DNA of 64,000 nt from Syngnathus acus (GCF_901709675.1 NC_051092.1:9752491-9816490), one strand, 5' to 3'. Counted from the stretch's first letter, positions 38,501 through 53,600 are shown. Numbers and translations: made by a program. Notes: generated from the sequence alone by a model not told the origin.

Positions 38501-41500
38501 CATTCCGAGATCATCACCTTCATGTCTTGATTGTCTGAACAAACTATTATTATGCAGACTTTGACTTTGACTTCTTGATAACCACTTACACAACAGGTTT
38601 GTACAATTTTGCTTTTTCAGGAGAATGTATTCTGAAGTAAGACTGGCCAGGAGAGGAAGTTGCTGGTGGGGAGCCAATAATAGATTTCGATAGAGATGCT
38701 GATGATAATTACATTGCATTGTGGGAGAGAGCCCTCAAATAAAAAAAAAGCTCTACTTTGAAACACAATGCTAGTCTCCATCTTGGTGGTATGACTAGAA
38801 TGCTCTGTGCTATGTGAAATGAAACACCTTCTTCTTCAACGTGACTTTTTAATAAACACTTAAAAACTGCCATTGAAAAACTGCATTGCTGTCTTTCAGG
38901 CCATATTCGATCCTAATCCAGCATTAATCAGAAATTCCTCATGATTAGTTAACTCAAATCAAACACATGCACAAGATTTCTTGCTTTGGGATATTCTATC
39001 TATGTGACATCTATTTCAGTCGAACAAAGTTGCTTCCCTGCTCTTTTAGTAAAGATTAATAGTCGTTAAATAGATACAAATGGCTTGCACATCTGTAAAA
39101 CATATGGCTCATCTCAAATGCAATTGATGTGGACTGTATCACACAATAAAGCGGCGCGCTTACTGCATCAAATTAAAATGATTGGTACTGACTAGGTTTG
39201 ATTGCATTCATAACACTTCTTCAGTATCTGTGTAAATCACGTCTTTGTCATGAAAACATGCTGACTGAGACTGCTGGTTGGGATTCCAGTTGGCTACTGA
39301 GCCAGATCCCTGGGAAACACCATTCACATGATGTGAAGGAAGACAAAAAATACACAAACTACAGGATTATATTCAGTGTGACTGAGCTCACCTATTCAAA
39401 ATTGAGGGGTGCTTAAGAGCTTTAGGTGCCTTCAGAAGCCTGTGATAAACATAAAACGAGGTGAAATTTTCCCATAGAAGTAAAGGTCTGCAGATGCATA
39501 CTATGTCGGGCGTGGCAGGACATTGCAGCGTTTTTAAATGAAGGGCCATCAATATTGCCTGTTCCCCACTAAGTTCAAAGTCCAGGTGTACTCTTGGTGA
39601 GGTCTTATTTTGCTCCTCCTCTTCATCTTAGTGCTATTATATCATAAACAAATCGTCTTCAACTTAATTGGTTTCCCCTAAGGGGAAGTTTGTATTCCTT
39701 GAGTTGAAAGTTTGTTGATTTTGATGAAGATGTTTCTTGAGTGATACCCGGTTTAAAAGTATTTAATCACCGAAGGGTTTTCACGGTATTTGTTACCCAA
39801 AACAACCATCCAAACTCCAAGTCCAATGCTTGTACAGTCAAGTCTTTTGCCCGAGGTCAGCTTTGTTGAGAATAACATGCTGCCTTGACATTTGAGCTTG
39901 AGCCGCCTTTATCTCTTTCTCTCCGCACTTAATTTCTCCAACCTATAGTACAAAGGTGGGACAGCTGTTGGCTTTTTTTTCCTTTTTTTTTATCTTCAGT
40001 CTTTTTTTTTTCAACATATAGGCAGACAATCTGATGGTGGAAAACAGACCCTCTCAGTTTACTCTGTTTATTGCAGCTTTGATTTTAAATTTCAGTTGCA
40101 ATTTCACTTGTATTTATTTTTCTATTTGTGAGAATGGCATTATATGTATACATGTTAATCATTTCCTAGCTTTCCATTTGTTCTCACTTTAAGATTATGC
40201 TGGGTTTGAACTGTAAGTGCATCATTCAGGCCTTTTAGTTGTCTGTCTCTGTTGGATAAAATCTTGAATGCATTTTGTACCATCATTCTGACTCCTTTCA
40301 TTATTTTTGCTCTCATTCTAATATGGCAGTGAATACCAATAATCTGCATCATGGAAACATCATACTAGGGCCATACTTTCCTTATGATTTTTAATTTTTT
40401 ATCGATGACCGTGAGCATCCACATGTGACACAGAGTCTCAGGATCACTGTAGCCTGCTTTCATTGAGAACTTTCCCTGTGGTTTTAGAAGCCACGAGCAC
40501 ATCAGTCACATGTCTTAATGGCTTTAGGACAACCGCATCTTTAATAATTAATCATTCACAGAAATGCTTGCAAAGTAGATGTTAGTGTCGCATAACCTCT
40601 GTCTTTTTTCATCTACTAGTTCAGGTACTGCTGTACTGTAGAGAAACACTGCAAATGCAAGCCAATATTTGAAGTGGTGGCAACATGTCCCAGATAGTTT
40701 TCTGTGAGAGACTAATGAACAAAACCTGTAAAAACTTTCTAGTCTTTTCATGAGGCATTCCAACATTTGCAAGCAAGTAACCTTTTGGAAATTGCTGCGG
40801 TGGAACAATGAGCACATTAGTGAGGTTCCACAAAAGGTAAAAAAAAGAAAAATGCTGTGTCTGTCACTCCAACAGTCAGCGAACTTTTAAAGTTTCTAAA
40901 GCCCCTGCTTCTCTAGAGCTGCGGGATGTGAGAATAGCATCCATCTCGCTTACAAGGCAGTTTCTTTGACAATAGAACTGGCCTAGATGCTATTTTGACC
41001 ATATCTGCCCCGATGACAATGGCAATGGGAATTATGTGATGTGGCCAAATGTGGAATATTTGGATATCACCCAGGATAGAAACAAAGAGGCTATAGTCTA
41101 AACTGATCTCCACAGAGACCAAACGGTGCTCTTTCATTGTCTGTCTCGACACTGTGTGTTCTTTGGGGGCACACACACTGTAACACCATCAGTCAGCTGG
41201 ATTTGTTGCTGACCGTTTTATCGCCCTTTTTATTCCTGCAAGTCACTATTGTCTTCTGTCAACATGACAACAATGTCACATCATGAAACATCATCAATTT
41301 TGTGTTGATAATTATTATTGATTGTTAATATGTATTTGAAACAGTAGATGTAGATAGGTGTCATGTACTGTAGAGGCTTTTGTCCACGCTTTGTTTAGGT
41401 GCACTTATCACGCTTATCTCTTCTCAGCAGTCTTGTTTGAAAGGATTCGTACCAGGCTTTCATATCCTACCCCGACCACGCTGTCCCCCATCACACACTT

Positions 41501-44500
41501 TAGGCCTTCGGACACATTTTAGACTACAAAGGATGAAATTGATGGATGGATTGACTTCAGAACTATAGCTATTGCAGTCTTGCATACAGCATGTTAAAAT
41601 CAGTTTGTCTGCCTACTACTATGTATACAATAACAATTGATGCATTTGCGTATATTGTCAAAACTAGATGGTACCTACGATGTGTAGTAGTAGCTGGTCA
41701 GTTGAGGTTCCAAAGACCGACAAACCATAACAGTATGTGATATAAGCCAGTGTTTTTACTTTTTGGTGTATCAAATTTTAAAATACAGAAGACAAAAAAC
41801 ACATTTCCACTTTTGTCTTTATCAGAGATCCGGTCCCAGTTAGTGGAGCAGCAGAAATGCATGGACCAGCAGACAGACATGAGGGTCCAGCTGCTGCAGG
41901 ACCTTCAGGATTTCTTCCGGAAGAAGGCAGAGATTGAGATGGAATACTCCAGAAACCTTGAGAAACTGGCTGAACGCTTTATGGCCAAGACTCGCAGCAC
42001 AAAGGACCACCAACAGTACAAGTGAGTTCGCTAAGTCTTTGAGCGTGCGTGCGTGTGTGTGTGTGTGTGAGTCTTTGTTCAGTTTATGGTGTCACGCGGT
42101 CTGTGTGGCGTGTGTGTGAGTGTTTTTGTGTGTGTGTCTGCTTTTGAGGCCATTCCTTTGGTTTAAAAAACAATGAATCTGCCACAAACTTAGGTACAGT
42201 ACACCTGCACGAGCACGGTGTCAGCTTTGCTTTACAAATACAAAGAACATAAACAGTGCTCAGTTTTATCGTTGCTAATAAAGTTTCAATATAATATATA
42301 TTATTACACATACAATGCTGGGAAAAGGTTTCGCTCCCTTCTCAAAGTATTTTTTTTTGGTTGTTGCATAGTTTCCCCAATTTCATGTTTAAGATCCTCA
42401 AATAAATATACTGTAATTCTACTAAAATAATTACTATAACATTCCAGGTTATAAAAAGACTGACTCAGAAGTAATGTTTGGAACTTTTGGCTGCACAAAA
42501 TAATTCTGAAGGCGCGAACTGGCACCATTGGTCTGCTTTTATTTCAGCAACGTCTATTCCGTGTCCTCCCTCTCTCGACCCAGTTTGTACTGATGAGGTG
42601 CACTAAAAAAGGCAAACATTAGCATATTGTTTGAACTTGTCGAGGGAATAAAAATAAAACGTATACTTTTTCTTCCAGACTCTGTGTAGACTTTGCTAGC
42701 TGTAGGAAGATTCAATGGCTCAAGCAGCTGTTTGACTGTTTACCGTTTAATGGACTGGATGTATGAAGGTCTGTAGTTTACATTGCATGGTGTATGGTCA
42801 CAGGAGCACATTTCTTAAACAAATAGAATAAGTTTAAATTGCATTAAAACACTACTGTGTGCTTTAAAGCCAGAGGCCTATATTTGTGTGTCCATATAAA
42901 CAGGGTGCACACAGTGAAGCCTTTGTGTTCACATTCTGTGGCGTGTTTTTGTTGGACAGATTTTTCTGCGGTGTGAAAAATGAGTTTTCACTCGGCCTGT
43001 AGCCTTGTGTCACTTTTCATATGGTAGGTCAGCTTGGCAGAGTAGCAAAATGTTAAAATAGCATCACAATGACCAGCTATAGAATTCTATGTAATTAGTC
43101 TAGACAAGCAACATTCTGTAGGGAACCCCTGCTGGGTTTTTTTAGTGAAGCTGCAATTCTGAATTTGAAATGACATATTTTCACTCAAAACAGCATCAAT
43201 ATGCAGCGTATAGTTTTCCTTTGCTGCCCTCATACCATACTTCACATACAAACTAATTCCACTAACGCATTTTTTTTCACTTGTTTTATGCCAAATTATA
43301 CTACATATATTATGACATGGGTGCACTGGTTAGCATGTCTGCCTCGTAGTTCAGAGGTGCAGGGTTCGATTCCGGGTCCGGCCTTGTTTATGGAGTGTGC
43401 ATGTTTCCTCCATGCCTGTGTGGGTTTTCGGAATCCCTCCGGGTTCACTGATTTCCTCCCACATTCTAAAAACATGCATGGTAGGCCGATTGACTTTTCC
43501 AAATTCTTAGTAGGTGTGATTGTCAGTGTGAATGTTTTTTTTGGTCTGTATGTGCCCTGCGATTGGGTGGCAACTGGATCAGTTTGTACCAGGCGTTTCT
43601 CCCAGCCACACCATTCCAGGTCTCACTGTCATAGTCCATGTGAGCATTGAAGTCCCACAACAGAACGTGAGTTCCTCCTATGTCAGAGAGGTAGTGATCC
43701 ACGTCCCTAGAGTCAGTTTCTGTAACCGGAGATCAAACCACCGAGGTCCCTCCTTCTGGCCACCATCCAGCTCAAATTGCCTCCTTCCACATGAGGTGAG
43801 CTCACGGGAAGGGGCACCCACATTGTCCTTTCTGGCTGAGCCTGGCCGAGGCCCATGGGTGCAGGCCCAAGAATATTTGCTGACAGTGTTGATACAATGA
43901 TGTCACACCGGAGCTCTGTAGAAAAACGTATTGAAGACTAATCAACTCCTGTAAAAAGGTTCCACCGTGGCTCTTTAATGACTGATATTATCAGTGCACT
44001 ACGAGAGGACTTCGCTATTTTCCCTTTTGACAGAGTCTCACATTTCAATATCCTGCACAGTGACATGGCAATCCTTCAAAGCCTGCAGCTTTCTGTCATA
44101 TGGGCATGTTTTTTGTTGGGATTCACCCTTCCTAGATTTTGACTATATAAAGGACTCGAACACCCATCCAAACAGTAACAGCAGCCAACAATTTGCCATA
44201 GTTGTGATTTTCACTCCTTCCCTGCTCCAAATGGACTCTAGTTTGTTTACTAATTGCATAGGATGTCCTTATGGCCCCTCTATCTGTCTGTTTGTCTGAC
44301 CCAGTTCCTGCCCAAGTCAAGGAGGAAATGATGACATAGTGAGATTTTCCTGGTATTATGTTGTGTGAGCAACACTGACTTTCTTCATCAAAGGGAATGT
44401 TAGTTCTCATATTCATCTGCACTGTCCATTTTGCAATAACGTAGCGGGTACTTCAAAATAGAGGGAGATTAGGACTGTTGTACTATTCAGAAAGCGATTT

Positions 44501-47500
44501 TTGGAATATGTTGTGATTTACTCTGTCCCCTTTCTTGTCTGTGGCCATCTGGACATTATGTATTGGCACGTGCAAGAGGAAATATGAATGAATTAATAAA
44601 CACACAGACACACTCGCCTGCTGAGTGGATGTCTTCCGATGTATTATGTTGTAAGGATTTATTGTAATTGCTAGTTGACAGAGTGTGTGTAATGTTGTCC
44701 AGTAGTGTATTTTAACATTTAAACTTTTAGGCCCATTCCCATATTTAATTCTTCTTCTCTACTTTTTTTTTTGTCTAAAATTCCCTTCCTTTACACATGA
44801 CATGCATGGGGATGTAGACCCAGTTAATCATTCTGCCTTGGCTTTTATCAGATGGAATTTACATCCTGTTCCTGCACTTTTTTCAATGAATGTTTTATCT
44901 TTTTTTTTCTCAGTTATACTGTACATATATCCAGAAATGCTTTTCACCTTTGCAGCAGATTGGGTAGCATTGCTAAAGGTTCAAGGCTATGTCACTGGCC
45001 AAGTTGTGTGGTTTTCACCTGTTGTGTTGACAAGTGTTGCCTGTCTGTGTAAAGTGCACGAGGTAAAAGCAGGGGCGATTCTCCATATGGTTCCTGTTGA
45101 CCGCTCATCCATCCTTAAAATCTCACATGTATTCATACTAATATTCTTCTGTCATAGATTAACTCAGAGGAAGTGCAGGTCAGAGCGTACGCAGGGCTGT
45201 AACTCACTCTGGCCTGGACAATATCCTACCACTTGCAAAGAATAGTAACAAAGGAAGTAGCATAGCACTTTTCGTCTCAGATGATTATCCTTTCTATGTG
45301 CTGTGACGTATCCATGACTACTGTGACAATTGCTACGTACTAATATAGTCTTTAACTTTTGTTTTAGAATACAAAATCCTGCTCCCACGGCCTCCCCACG
45401 TTCACACTGCAAGGTGTATTTAAAGCATGGAGAGCTGCATGAGCTGTGTGTGCCCCAGAAATGTCATGCAACCAAGTGTGTCATGCCTATCAATGAGGTT
45501 CTTGTCGTACATGCTGGACTTTTAGACCCAGAAATGACAGTATCTAGGACAAACACCAAGGGAGGGCCATGACGCATCTCTTACAGGCCCTGATGTTTTT
45601 TTGACTTTGGGGAAACTTTCGACTACTACTCCACACCTCTGTTCTGATTCAAAACTTCCTTTTCCCACTAGAAAAGACCAGAATCTACTGTCCCCTGTTA
45701 ACTGTTGGTACCTGCTGCTGAACCAGGTGAGAAGGGAGAGCAAGGACCACGCAACTCTAAGCGACATCTACCTGAACAATGTCATCATGAGGTTCATGCA
45801 GATTAGTGAGGACTCCACACGACTACTTAAGAAGGTGAGGTCTATTAAGTGCACCTTTTTGCCTCTTAGGTTTAATGGTACAGAATATAAAATTAAAAAT
45901 AAACCGAATTTAAATGAGGCAAAATAACAAGCTTTTTCTCTCGAATATATTGTTATAATTATTTGTTTCAGATGTACTGTAGTTATTTTCTGTATGAAAA
46001 TTAAATTTGGTGTTCAAAAAGTCTTTTTTCAAACTTGAGTCTTGAAAAAGAGGGGGTCGTCTTATAATCAGGGTCGTCTTATATTCGGTAGTTTCCTCAC
46101 AGTGACATCAAGTATTTTAGTTAAATGAAAGATCTGATATGTATGAGTACTATATATGAATTATTATTTTGTGAAATGCATCTCTTTTTAAATGTGAGAA
46201 TGCAGCCTTGATCTGCCTGATTTCACATCACTTGGTCTTCACCCCACTGCATCAAGACCATAGATTCATGACCAAAACCGGTCCTTTGCCGCCTGGCCCA
46301 CCACAAAGATGACAACTCCCTACTGGATTATGAGTTCCTTTGCTGTTGGAGTCACATGAACCCACCACAGACCCAAATTACAAAGTGGCTTTGCCTTAGA
46401 GGCATGCCTTTGTGTCAGCTTAGCTTGTGTGACTATTTCTATCTCGTCTGTCTGTCTCTCGTTCCATCTTTATTTCCGGCTCTTGCAAGCCATAACCATA
46501 AACATTTAACCTCCTTGTTGAGGTAAGGTCCTTTCATTCATGTACACAGTAGAGAAACAGAAAACTGCTACATACGTACTTCCATATCCGTGTCACTGAT
46601 CTTTTATTTACACCAGAAGTGACAGTCATTTTGGAAAAGTTACTGTTTGTTGTTGTCCACACCTACTGCAAAGTATTACAATACTTTTTGAAACTAACAA
46701 ACATGTTGTATACAATACTGAGCAGATGTTTTAGACACCACAAGCTTGTTAAAGGATCTTTTTTACAGCAGTCATAGTCAACAGTAAATGGTAGAACATT
46801 GAATGATGGTTTCCTCCAGACTTTTTTAAGGAACAACCAATCAGAGCTGAGGTGCAAATACAGAATTTAGTTTTGCTCGGGCATCTGGAATGCCACCACC
46901 GCTGTCACTGCCTATCTGGTTCATCATTTCACAGACAAACACAACTGCGGCCACTCCAATTTTTTTTCCGCTTTTGTGGCTGAAGTCTAAGCTCTACTGA
47001 GTGACATTCTAGTGATACATGGTCATTATAGCATTGTTGTAATACCATAACCTAAGACCTTTGCATAGTGCTTTGGTAATTGAATTTCAAAGGGAATTTC
47101 TGTGACATTGTGTAAAAATAATGCAGTGTGGTGGGAGGTCTACTAGGTTATAGGAGACCCTCGCTGTTGCTCGGCCTCTAATTAACGCCTCAGCAAGCCT
47201 TTGAGCCTAACAGTTTTGAAAAGATGGGTGTATTTTTGTCATCCTACCATCAGACACATCTTTATTACCCTGTGTGCTCAGATGTCATGCTGTTTGGGAT
47301 AAATCCTCATAATAATAATAATGCACATTTTGTTGTGTGGCACCTGTTTTTTTTCCTGTTCGTCTGTCTAAAATTGGTAAATCTAAGTATATAGTCAGGC
47401 AAATCATATATATATATATATATCATGATGTAGTATTCATAATGTGGTGTTGTTTATTCCTTAGCACACAAACACACAAGGCCTTTTATTTCATTGAGCT

Positions 47501-47659
47501 CTGGAACACTTCCAAGTCTTCTCAATGGAGTTGGGTTGACCACTGACAGATAGTCAAATATTGTGTCCAATTAAATGATGGTTGTAAATTGATTTTTCCT
47601 TTAGTCAAGGCTCATGTCTTTTCATCGTTTTGTTATGCATAAAGAGTTTAAGTATTTTA

Positions 47660-47690
<31 letters not shown>

Positions 47691-50600
47691 TTAAGTATTC
47701 AAATATAAAAGTACAGATGACTTATAAGCAGTTTAAATCATTTAGTATGTAATATTATGGTCATGCTTCCTCATCCATTTTTAGTTTAAAAATGCGCAGT
47801 TAAAATTTTAGGAAATATGTCATCGCTTGTCCAGGTGGTAGTTAAGGTGTTGCAGATAGGCTACTTTACCAGCACGATGTTCTAATAATTTCAGACACCA
47901 GCCATCTTAAGAATGTTATCCACTTTGCTGTATAGTTAGGGAAATGCAGCCTTGTGAGGAGTGTCTTCCTTGTGTATCTGATTTTTTTTTTCTCAACTGT
48001 CCAGTTTGGCTGTGGCGTTCTGGGCTGTATAGTGTTAAGTTTTATTAATCTTAAAAGTGCCGCTCAGCACTGAACCATATTCAGAATGGAGTGTCTCCGG
48101 AGCGTGGCCAAAGTGCTTGGCCAAAGTTTCAAGCAGGTACCATTGGTCAACCAACAGTACATACAATACAATTAAAAGAATAGTTTTTTTTTCTCATCTT
48201 TAAAATATGTTTGCTCAGTCCTTACATCCATCCAGTTATGCATAAGCCCACTTTACTTGCATAACTTGCAACTTCAGAGTTATATGACTTCAGGAATTGT
48301 TTCATTGTTTTTTTTGTGACAATGACAATAAATATTTTTGAATCTTTGAATAGATAATATCACATCTGTTCCACTTTGATTGTGGGGGTTTCTCAGATCT
48401 TGAAGCAACATCTGCAAATCGTAGGCTCATTGCGTTGGTAAAGCTTTATTCACGCCAAGATTGTACTCATACGCTTTACTGTAGTGGAGTAAATGGAGTG
48501 GAAGGAAGATCATAATTAATTACCACAAATCCTAAAAATGGTGTGCAATAAAGTAGTATATATGAATACTGTATATGAATGAAATAAATTAGTAATGACC
48601 GTTCATTTGTCTTCCATTATCAAAACGTGCATTCGTGTGTCTGTAGTCTGTCAGTTTTGCTAAGGTTAGGAGCTGTATTGAAATGTTGAATAAGCAATTC
48701 GCTCGCTTGTTCTCACAGTTTTCCATTCCTTTAAATTGTTTTCCCAGAGCAAGGAAATTGCATTTCAGCTCCAGGAAGACTTAATGAAGGTCCTTAATGA
48801 GCTATACACGGTAAGTAGTAATGATTTCCCTTTTTTGTTGCTAATGTGTTTCAAGTGCCTACTGTGCCTTATGCTGCCTCACTAAGAACTACTGATAAAT
48901 TGTCTCTATTGTTATGCCTCCAAAATGCAACTTATAATTTTTACTTTATTAAAACAGACTGTAAAATAACATCAATTCACATCAATTAACTGGTTGCCAA
49001 ATAATGCCATCTCTAACAAATAATAATTTGTAACTTTGAAAAAATTTGTGTATTTATATATGTGTATGTACTATATGTATTTTTTTAATATATATAGTAG
49101 TATATAGTATTTATATATAGTCCATTCAAGTCAATATACAATATCCACAAGTGAGCAACACACTTGTGGATTTGACCTGGTTTAGCCTTGGTTAATGTAC
49201 ATGTGCACACACAACATTGAGTCGGGTGCACTCGAGTTGGGTAAGCTATTGCATCAGACATCCAGAGTCCCTGTGTCTGCCCCCACCAGTGAAATAACAG
49301 GTCTGGTCTGTCTCTAAATGTGTCAATCTAAAAGAAGCTGCAAAATAAACACAGCATTGCCAGATTCTAGACCAGTAAATGAGGAGTACATTGCCCAAGG
49401 TCAGTCAACCGTCCCTAAATTAGTATGAGTTGAGCCAAACCCCACCAAAGGCAATGGCTTCCACATCAGGCTTTGCACTGCTCTCTTTATACAGAAATAA
49501 CTGATTTTAAGAGAAACAATGTTTAGATTACAAGTTGGGCTCGTCTGAATCTATGCTAAAACTGAAGGTTTTTGCAAGTTTAGTGCTTGCGCAGGTTCTG
49601 GGGCTGTTATTTGCTGAAGTGTGTATCATCTACCAAACTTTGGGAACAAAACGAAAATATTTATTATAGCATATGTATATTATTGTCACATATAATGGAA
49701 GTGAAACGACTCGAATAAACACGGCAATTTTGTGTTCTCGCTTTTGCATTGAGTAGATTTACAGTGTTTTACTTATTTCGCTATAGTATCGTTTCAGTAT
49801 CGCAATCGAGCTATTATGAGCTGGTATCGTGTCAAAGTCAAAATCTTGGTAATGTGACAACACTATAGGTGACTTTGGAACAGATGTTCTCTCTCGCTTC
49901 CTCTTGAATACCTGCAATTCATGGTCTTGCTTCATGATTTTATTTTTATTGATTGAATCTTTTCATAATGGATCTTTATTGAGTGAGTGTGAATAATACA
50001 CCCACTAACAATTTCCTAAGGCTGATGATTCATTGCAGTTCTTTAATCACGAGTATCATAATGCTTTTCATCCCCCTCCACTAAAAGCTTCTCTCTGATA
50101 TTGTTAGTATTCTTTCAAACCAGATTGTAGTACCTCTGTGCACATAGGTTTGAACCAAATGCCACGTCATGATGGTGACGCAACTGACTCATAGTATTAG
50201 TTCAGTGTATTTTGTACAAAGGGTCAGTCCTGCAGACAATACTGTGTAAGGAACTTTGAGACTCCCTACATGATACTTCATTTAGACTTACAGTACATTC
50301 CATTGTGAAACAATCAAGCATTCACTGTTTTTTTTTTGCACCCTTCCTTTTCTCTCTCCAGGTGATGAAGACCTACCACATGTATCACTCAGAGAGCATT
50401 AGTGCGGAGAGCAAACTGAAGGAGGCAGAAAAACAAGAGGAGAAGCAGATTGGTAGGGGAGATCCAGTTTTCAGCATCCGCATGGAGGACAAATACCAGA
50501 AGCGCAACTCTGTGAAGAAGATTGAGAAGATGAAGGAGAAGGTACATTAGAGCAGACTGCAGGGCTTATTTGTGGAAGTTCTGTTTGAATTCTGTCTCAC

Positions 50601-53600
50601 TTGGGGACAAAAGATGTCCATTCAATAGGATTATTTTTAAGTCTTCTCGGATTCCTGTTGTAGGGAGTCTTAAAATATAGATGCCATGGAAGTGTGTATG
50701 ACAGAGTGCTTTGGTCATTGGATGGTGACTAACAGCTTTCCGTGCGTCTGCTTGAGAGGAAGTGTAGACTGAAGACTAAGAGTTCAGGAGCATTCCGATG
50801 TGTTTTACTTCTTCTTTTTGACTCATGTCTGCTTTTATTAAGGTGATGTTTGCCAGACATTCTCTGCCGGATATGCAGAGACATAAAAAGCACAATCATT
50901 TGTCAAAAAGATGCGATTCGGAAAATGGACGAATGGTTCGATGGACAATTCTTGTCATTGGATTGCTCATTATGCCTCGCAAGCTCAGTTGTTCAGAGCA
51001 TCTCATTCTTGCTTCCAATTCTCTCACTAGCGTCAAGCCAAATATTCAGAGAACAAGTTGAAGTCCGTCAAAGCACGAAATGAGTACCTCTTGACACTGG
51101 AAGCCACCAACTCGGCTTTTTACAAGTACTACATTCATGATCTGTCGGACCTAATCGATGTAAGTATTACTACATTCTTTTGTCTCCATCTGTCTTCTGT
51201 TGTAGCTACACTGGTTATCATTACAAACGATTTACAGTTGAGTATCTCTCATTTCTCTGGTTTTCGTTCTCTGTGGATCCGCAATAATTCACTGCCAACA
51301 TTATTGACGATTGCTTTAATGTTCAATGTATTGATGTATCGAAAAGTTATACTGCTGCTGAAGGGAATGAAGTGGAGTTTTTTGTTGTTGTTATCAAGCA
51401 GTTGAGATTTTGTATTCCAGACAGCAGTGAAGGAGATGACTCAAGTGTAATCTCTATTCCGGAGCATGCTGTGTGGTGAAATTACCCTTCACTCCGCCTT
51501 GCTCACAAGCCTTCAGATCTCTCCAGGATTTGTGTTTGAGAATTCATGTGCAAAGCTGCCTGCATGAGCTGCATTTGCGGACTGAGCACATTTCTTTATT
51601 ACTCAAGACGTTCACAATGTCAAATTGTTTTCGTGTGTGTCTTGTCTTTGGCGCACAAACTTTGGTCGTATTTCTAATCATAGACGATTCCAAATATGTT
51701 ATATCCTGAGCATAATGATGTGCTGTAGAGGATGGTAACAATAGTTGTGTCCAAACGTGACCTCCAATTTATCTTTCTCTTTAGTGCTGTGATTTGGGAT
51801 ACCATGCCAGTTTGAATCGAGCCTTACGGACTTACCTGTCAGCTGAATACAACCTGGAGACGTCTCGCCATGAGGGTCTTGACATCATTGAGAATGCGGT
51901 AGACAGCCTGGACCCAAGAAGTGACAGGCAAAGGTTTATGGAGATGTTCCCTACGGCCTTCTGTCCTCCTTCAAAATTTGAGTTTCAGTCTCACATGGGT
52001 GATGAGGTGAGTTCAGAAAAACAACGTCACGAGGGAATGCAGAAGAAAACGAGGACCCTTTATTTAAAAAGTAGTTGAAAGATCGTTATCGCAAGTAACA
52101 TTGTCTACAACAATTTGAAAAAATAGTTGTACTAGGTTCATCTTGTTTTTTCTTTTTCAATTACTTCACTGGTTCTTCTATATCAAACAATTTTCTTTAG
52201 GTTCATTTACCTGACATGTTTCGGCGGGACTCTGATGAAGGCGGAAGAACCCGCCGAAACATGTCAGGTAAATGAACCTAAAGAAAATTGTTTGATATAG
52301 AAGAACCAGTGAAGTAATTTGAAAAAATATTTCAGTATCGATGATTTAGTCTTAGTTGTGTTATTGCTTCTGACAGCACTGATGAATGCAAAGGGCAGGA
52401 AACATAAATATCAACTTTCCTGTAGCTGTCTGCATCTTTTTAGATTTTTCAATGATCCTAGTAAATAATAATAGTGTCCCACCACTGGTGAGCTACTCAG
52501 ATGGTCTTTATGGGCACCACGTTGGTGAGCCCTGTTTTAATTGATAATCTGTTTGATTTCACTACCAAATGCAACCGTAGTTAGCAATGGGGGGGTGAAG
52601 TGATTTTATGCGTATTTCTTAGATGTATATGTATTGTTTGTTTAGGTGTGTCAGATCTCAGTGCAGCCACCAGTGATTGGAGAGCTAATACTGAGGTTCC
52701 AGCAGTTGCAGTCACGCCTGTCTACTCTGAAGATTGAAAATGAAGAGGTAAAACAGAATTCATTTTTATATTGTGAATCCCTTCAGTAACATTACATGCA
52801 TCAAGCTGCTCTCCCATGTCTGACCTGCTTTCCGTCTTGCCTCTTCCTTTTTTCTCAATTTCTTTTACCTTTCCACATAAGAGCACTATTTTGAAATATT
52901 TCACAAAAATTAAAGAGTGAGGATATGTGGGTATTTATATTAAAAAAAGTATTTTGTGTATTAGTATTCCGTGCAAAATATATCTGATAGCTCACCATGT
53001 ATGACATCATATATCATTAAAAAATACATTCTGTCCATTAAGTATTCAGCATACCTATTTGCTGCAAGTGGCTATGATGACAAGCCTTATGTCCTTGGAT
53101 GGTTTAAGTGGATGTCCTGGTGGGTCCAACTAGAAGGACACTGCTGCCTTGTGTTATTATTACCAGATGGCCTCGCTACCCTGGCAATGTGTGCCCGAGA
53201 CATCCTTGAAAAATGAACGTTAAAAGCATTTTGACGACATCCAAGCATGAACTGTCAAACGTAGCGAGCCTGTCTTCATCCGGCCGGGAAAAGCTTCAGG
53301 GCAGTGCTTGACAGAAGTGCAGCTGTTTCCTTTGCTCTTTGACTGCTGGGAAACGGTGAAATCGTCGCTGAATTTACTTTGCATGAGTTGTGGATTTATG
53401 TTTTAGAAGAACACTCCGGCTCTTATATCCAGTAAGCAAGGTTTAAGGTGTGATAGATGCCTCTATAGTTCAAAACTGTTTCCCAAGGGCACTGTTTAAT
53501 GATTCAGTGTGCTTAATCTTCCTTTTATTAGGAAATTATTTAATGCGGCAGACTGACTGCCGACAAGTGAGACAATACGGCGCCAGCTTGGAGGGTAGGA

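Larger units (their letters stand above)
29262..41825 (+). other. srgap1 intron 1
   Basis: 12.6 kb with no supportable exon on either strand. It holds simple repeats and one hAT-like fragment, listed separately. Large first introns often carry enhancers; nothing here proves one. Confidence 0.8.

Noticed and set aside
43320-43390. tRNA-like segment with a B-box-like GGTTCGATTCC
   Set aside because: It is the head of a SINE; the cloverleaf is degenerate and it continues into a retroposon body.
52159-52319. Foldback as a classical microRNA gene
   Set aside because: A 70-bp perfect stem is longer and more regular than a typical pre-miRNA and no known miRNA seed is recognised; siRNA-like processing remains possible.
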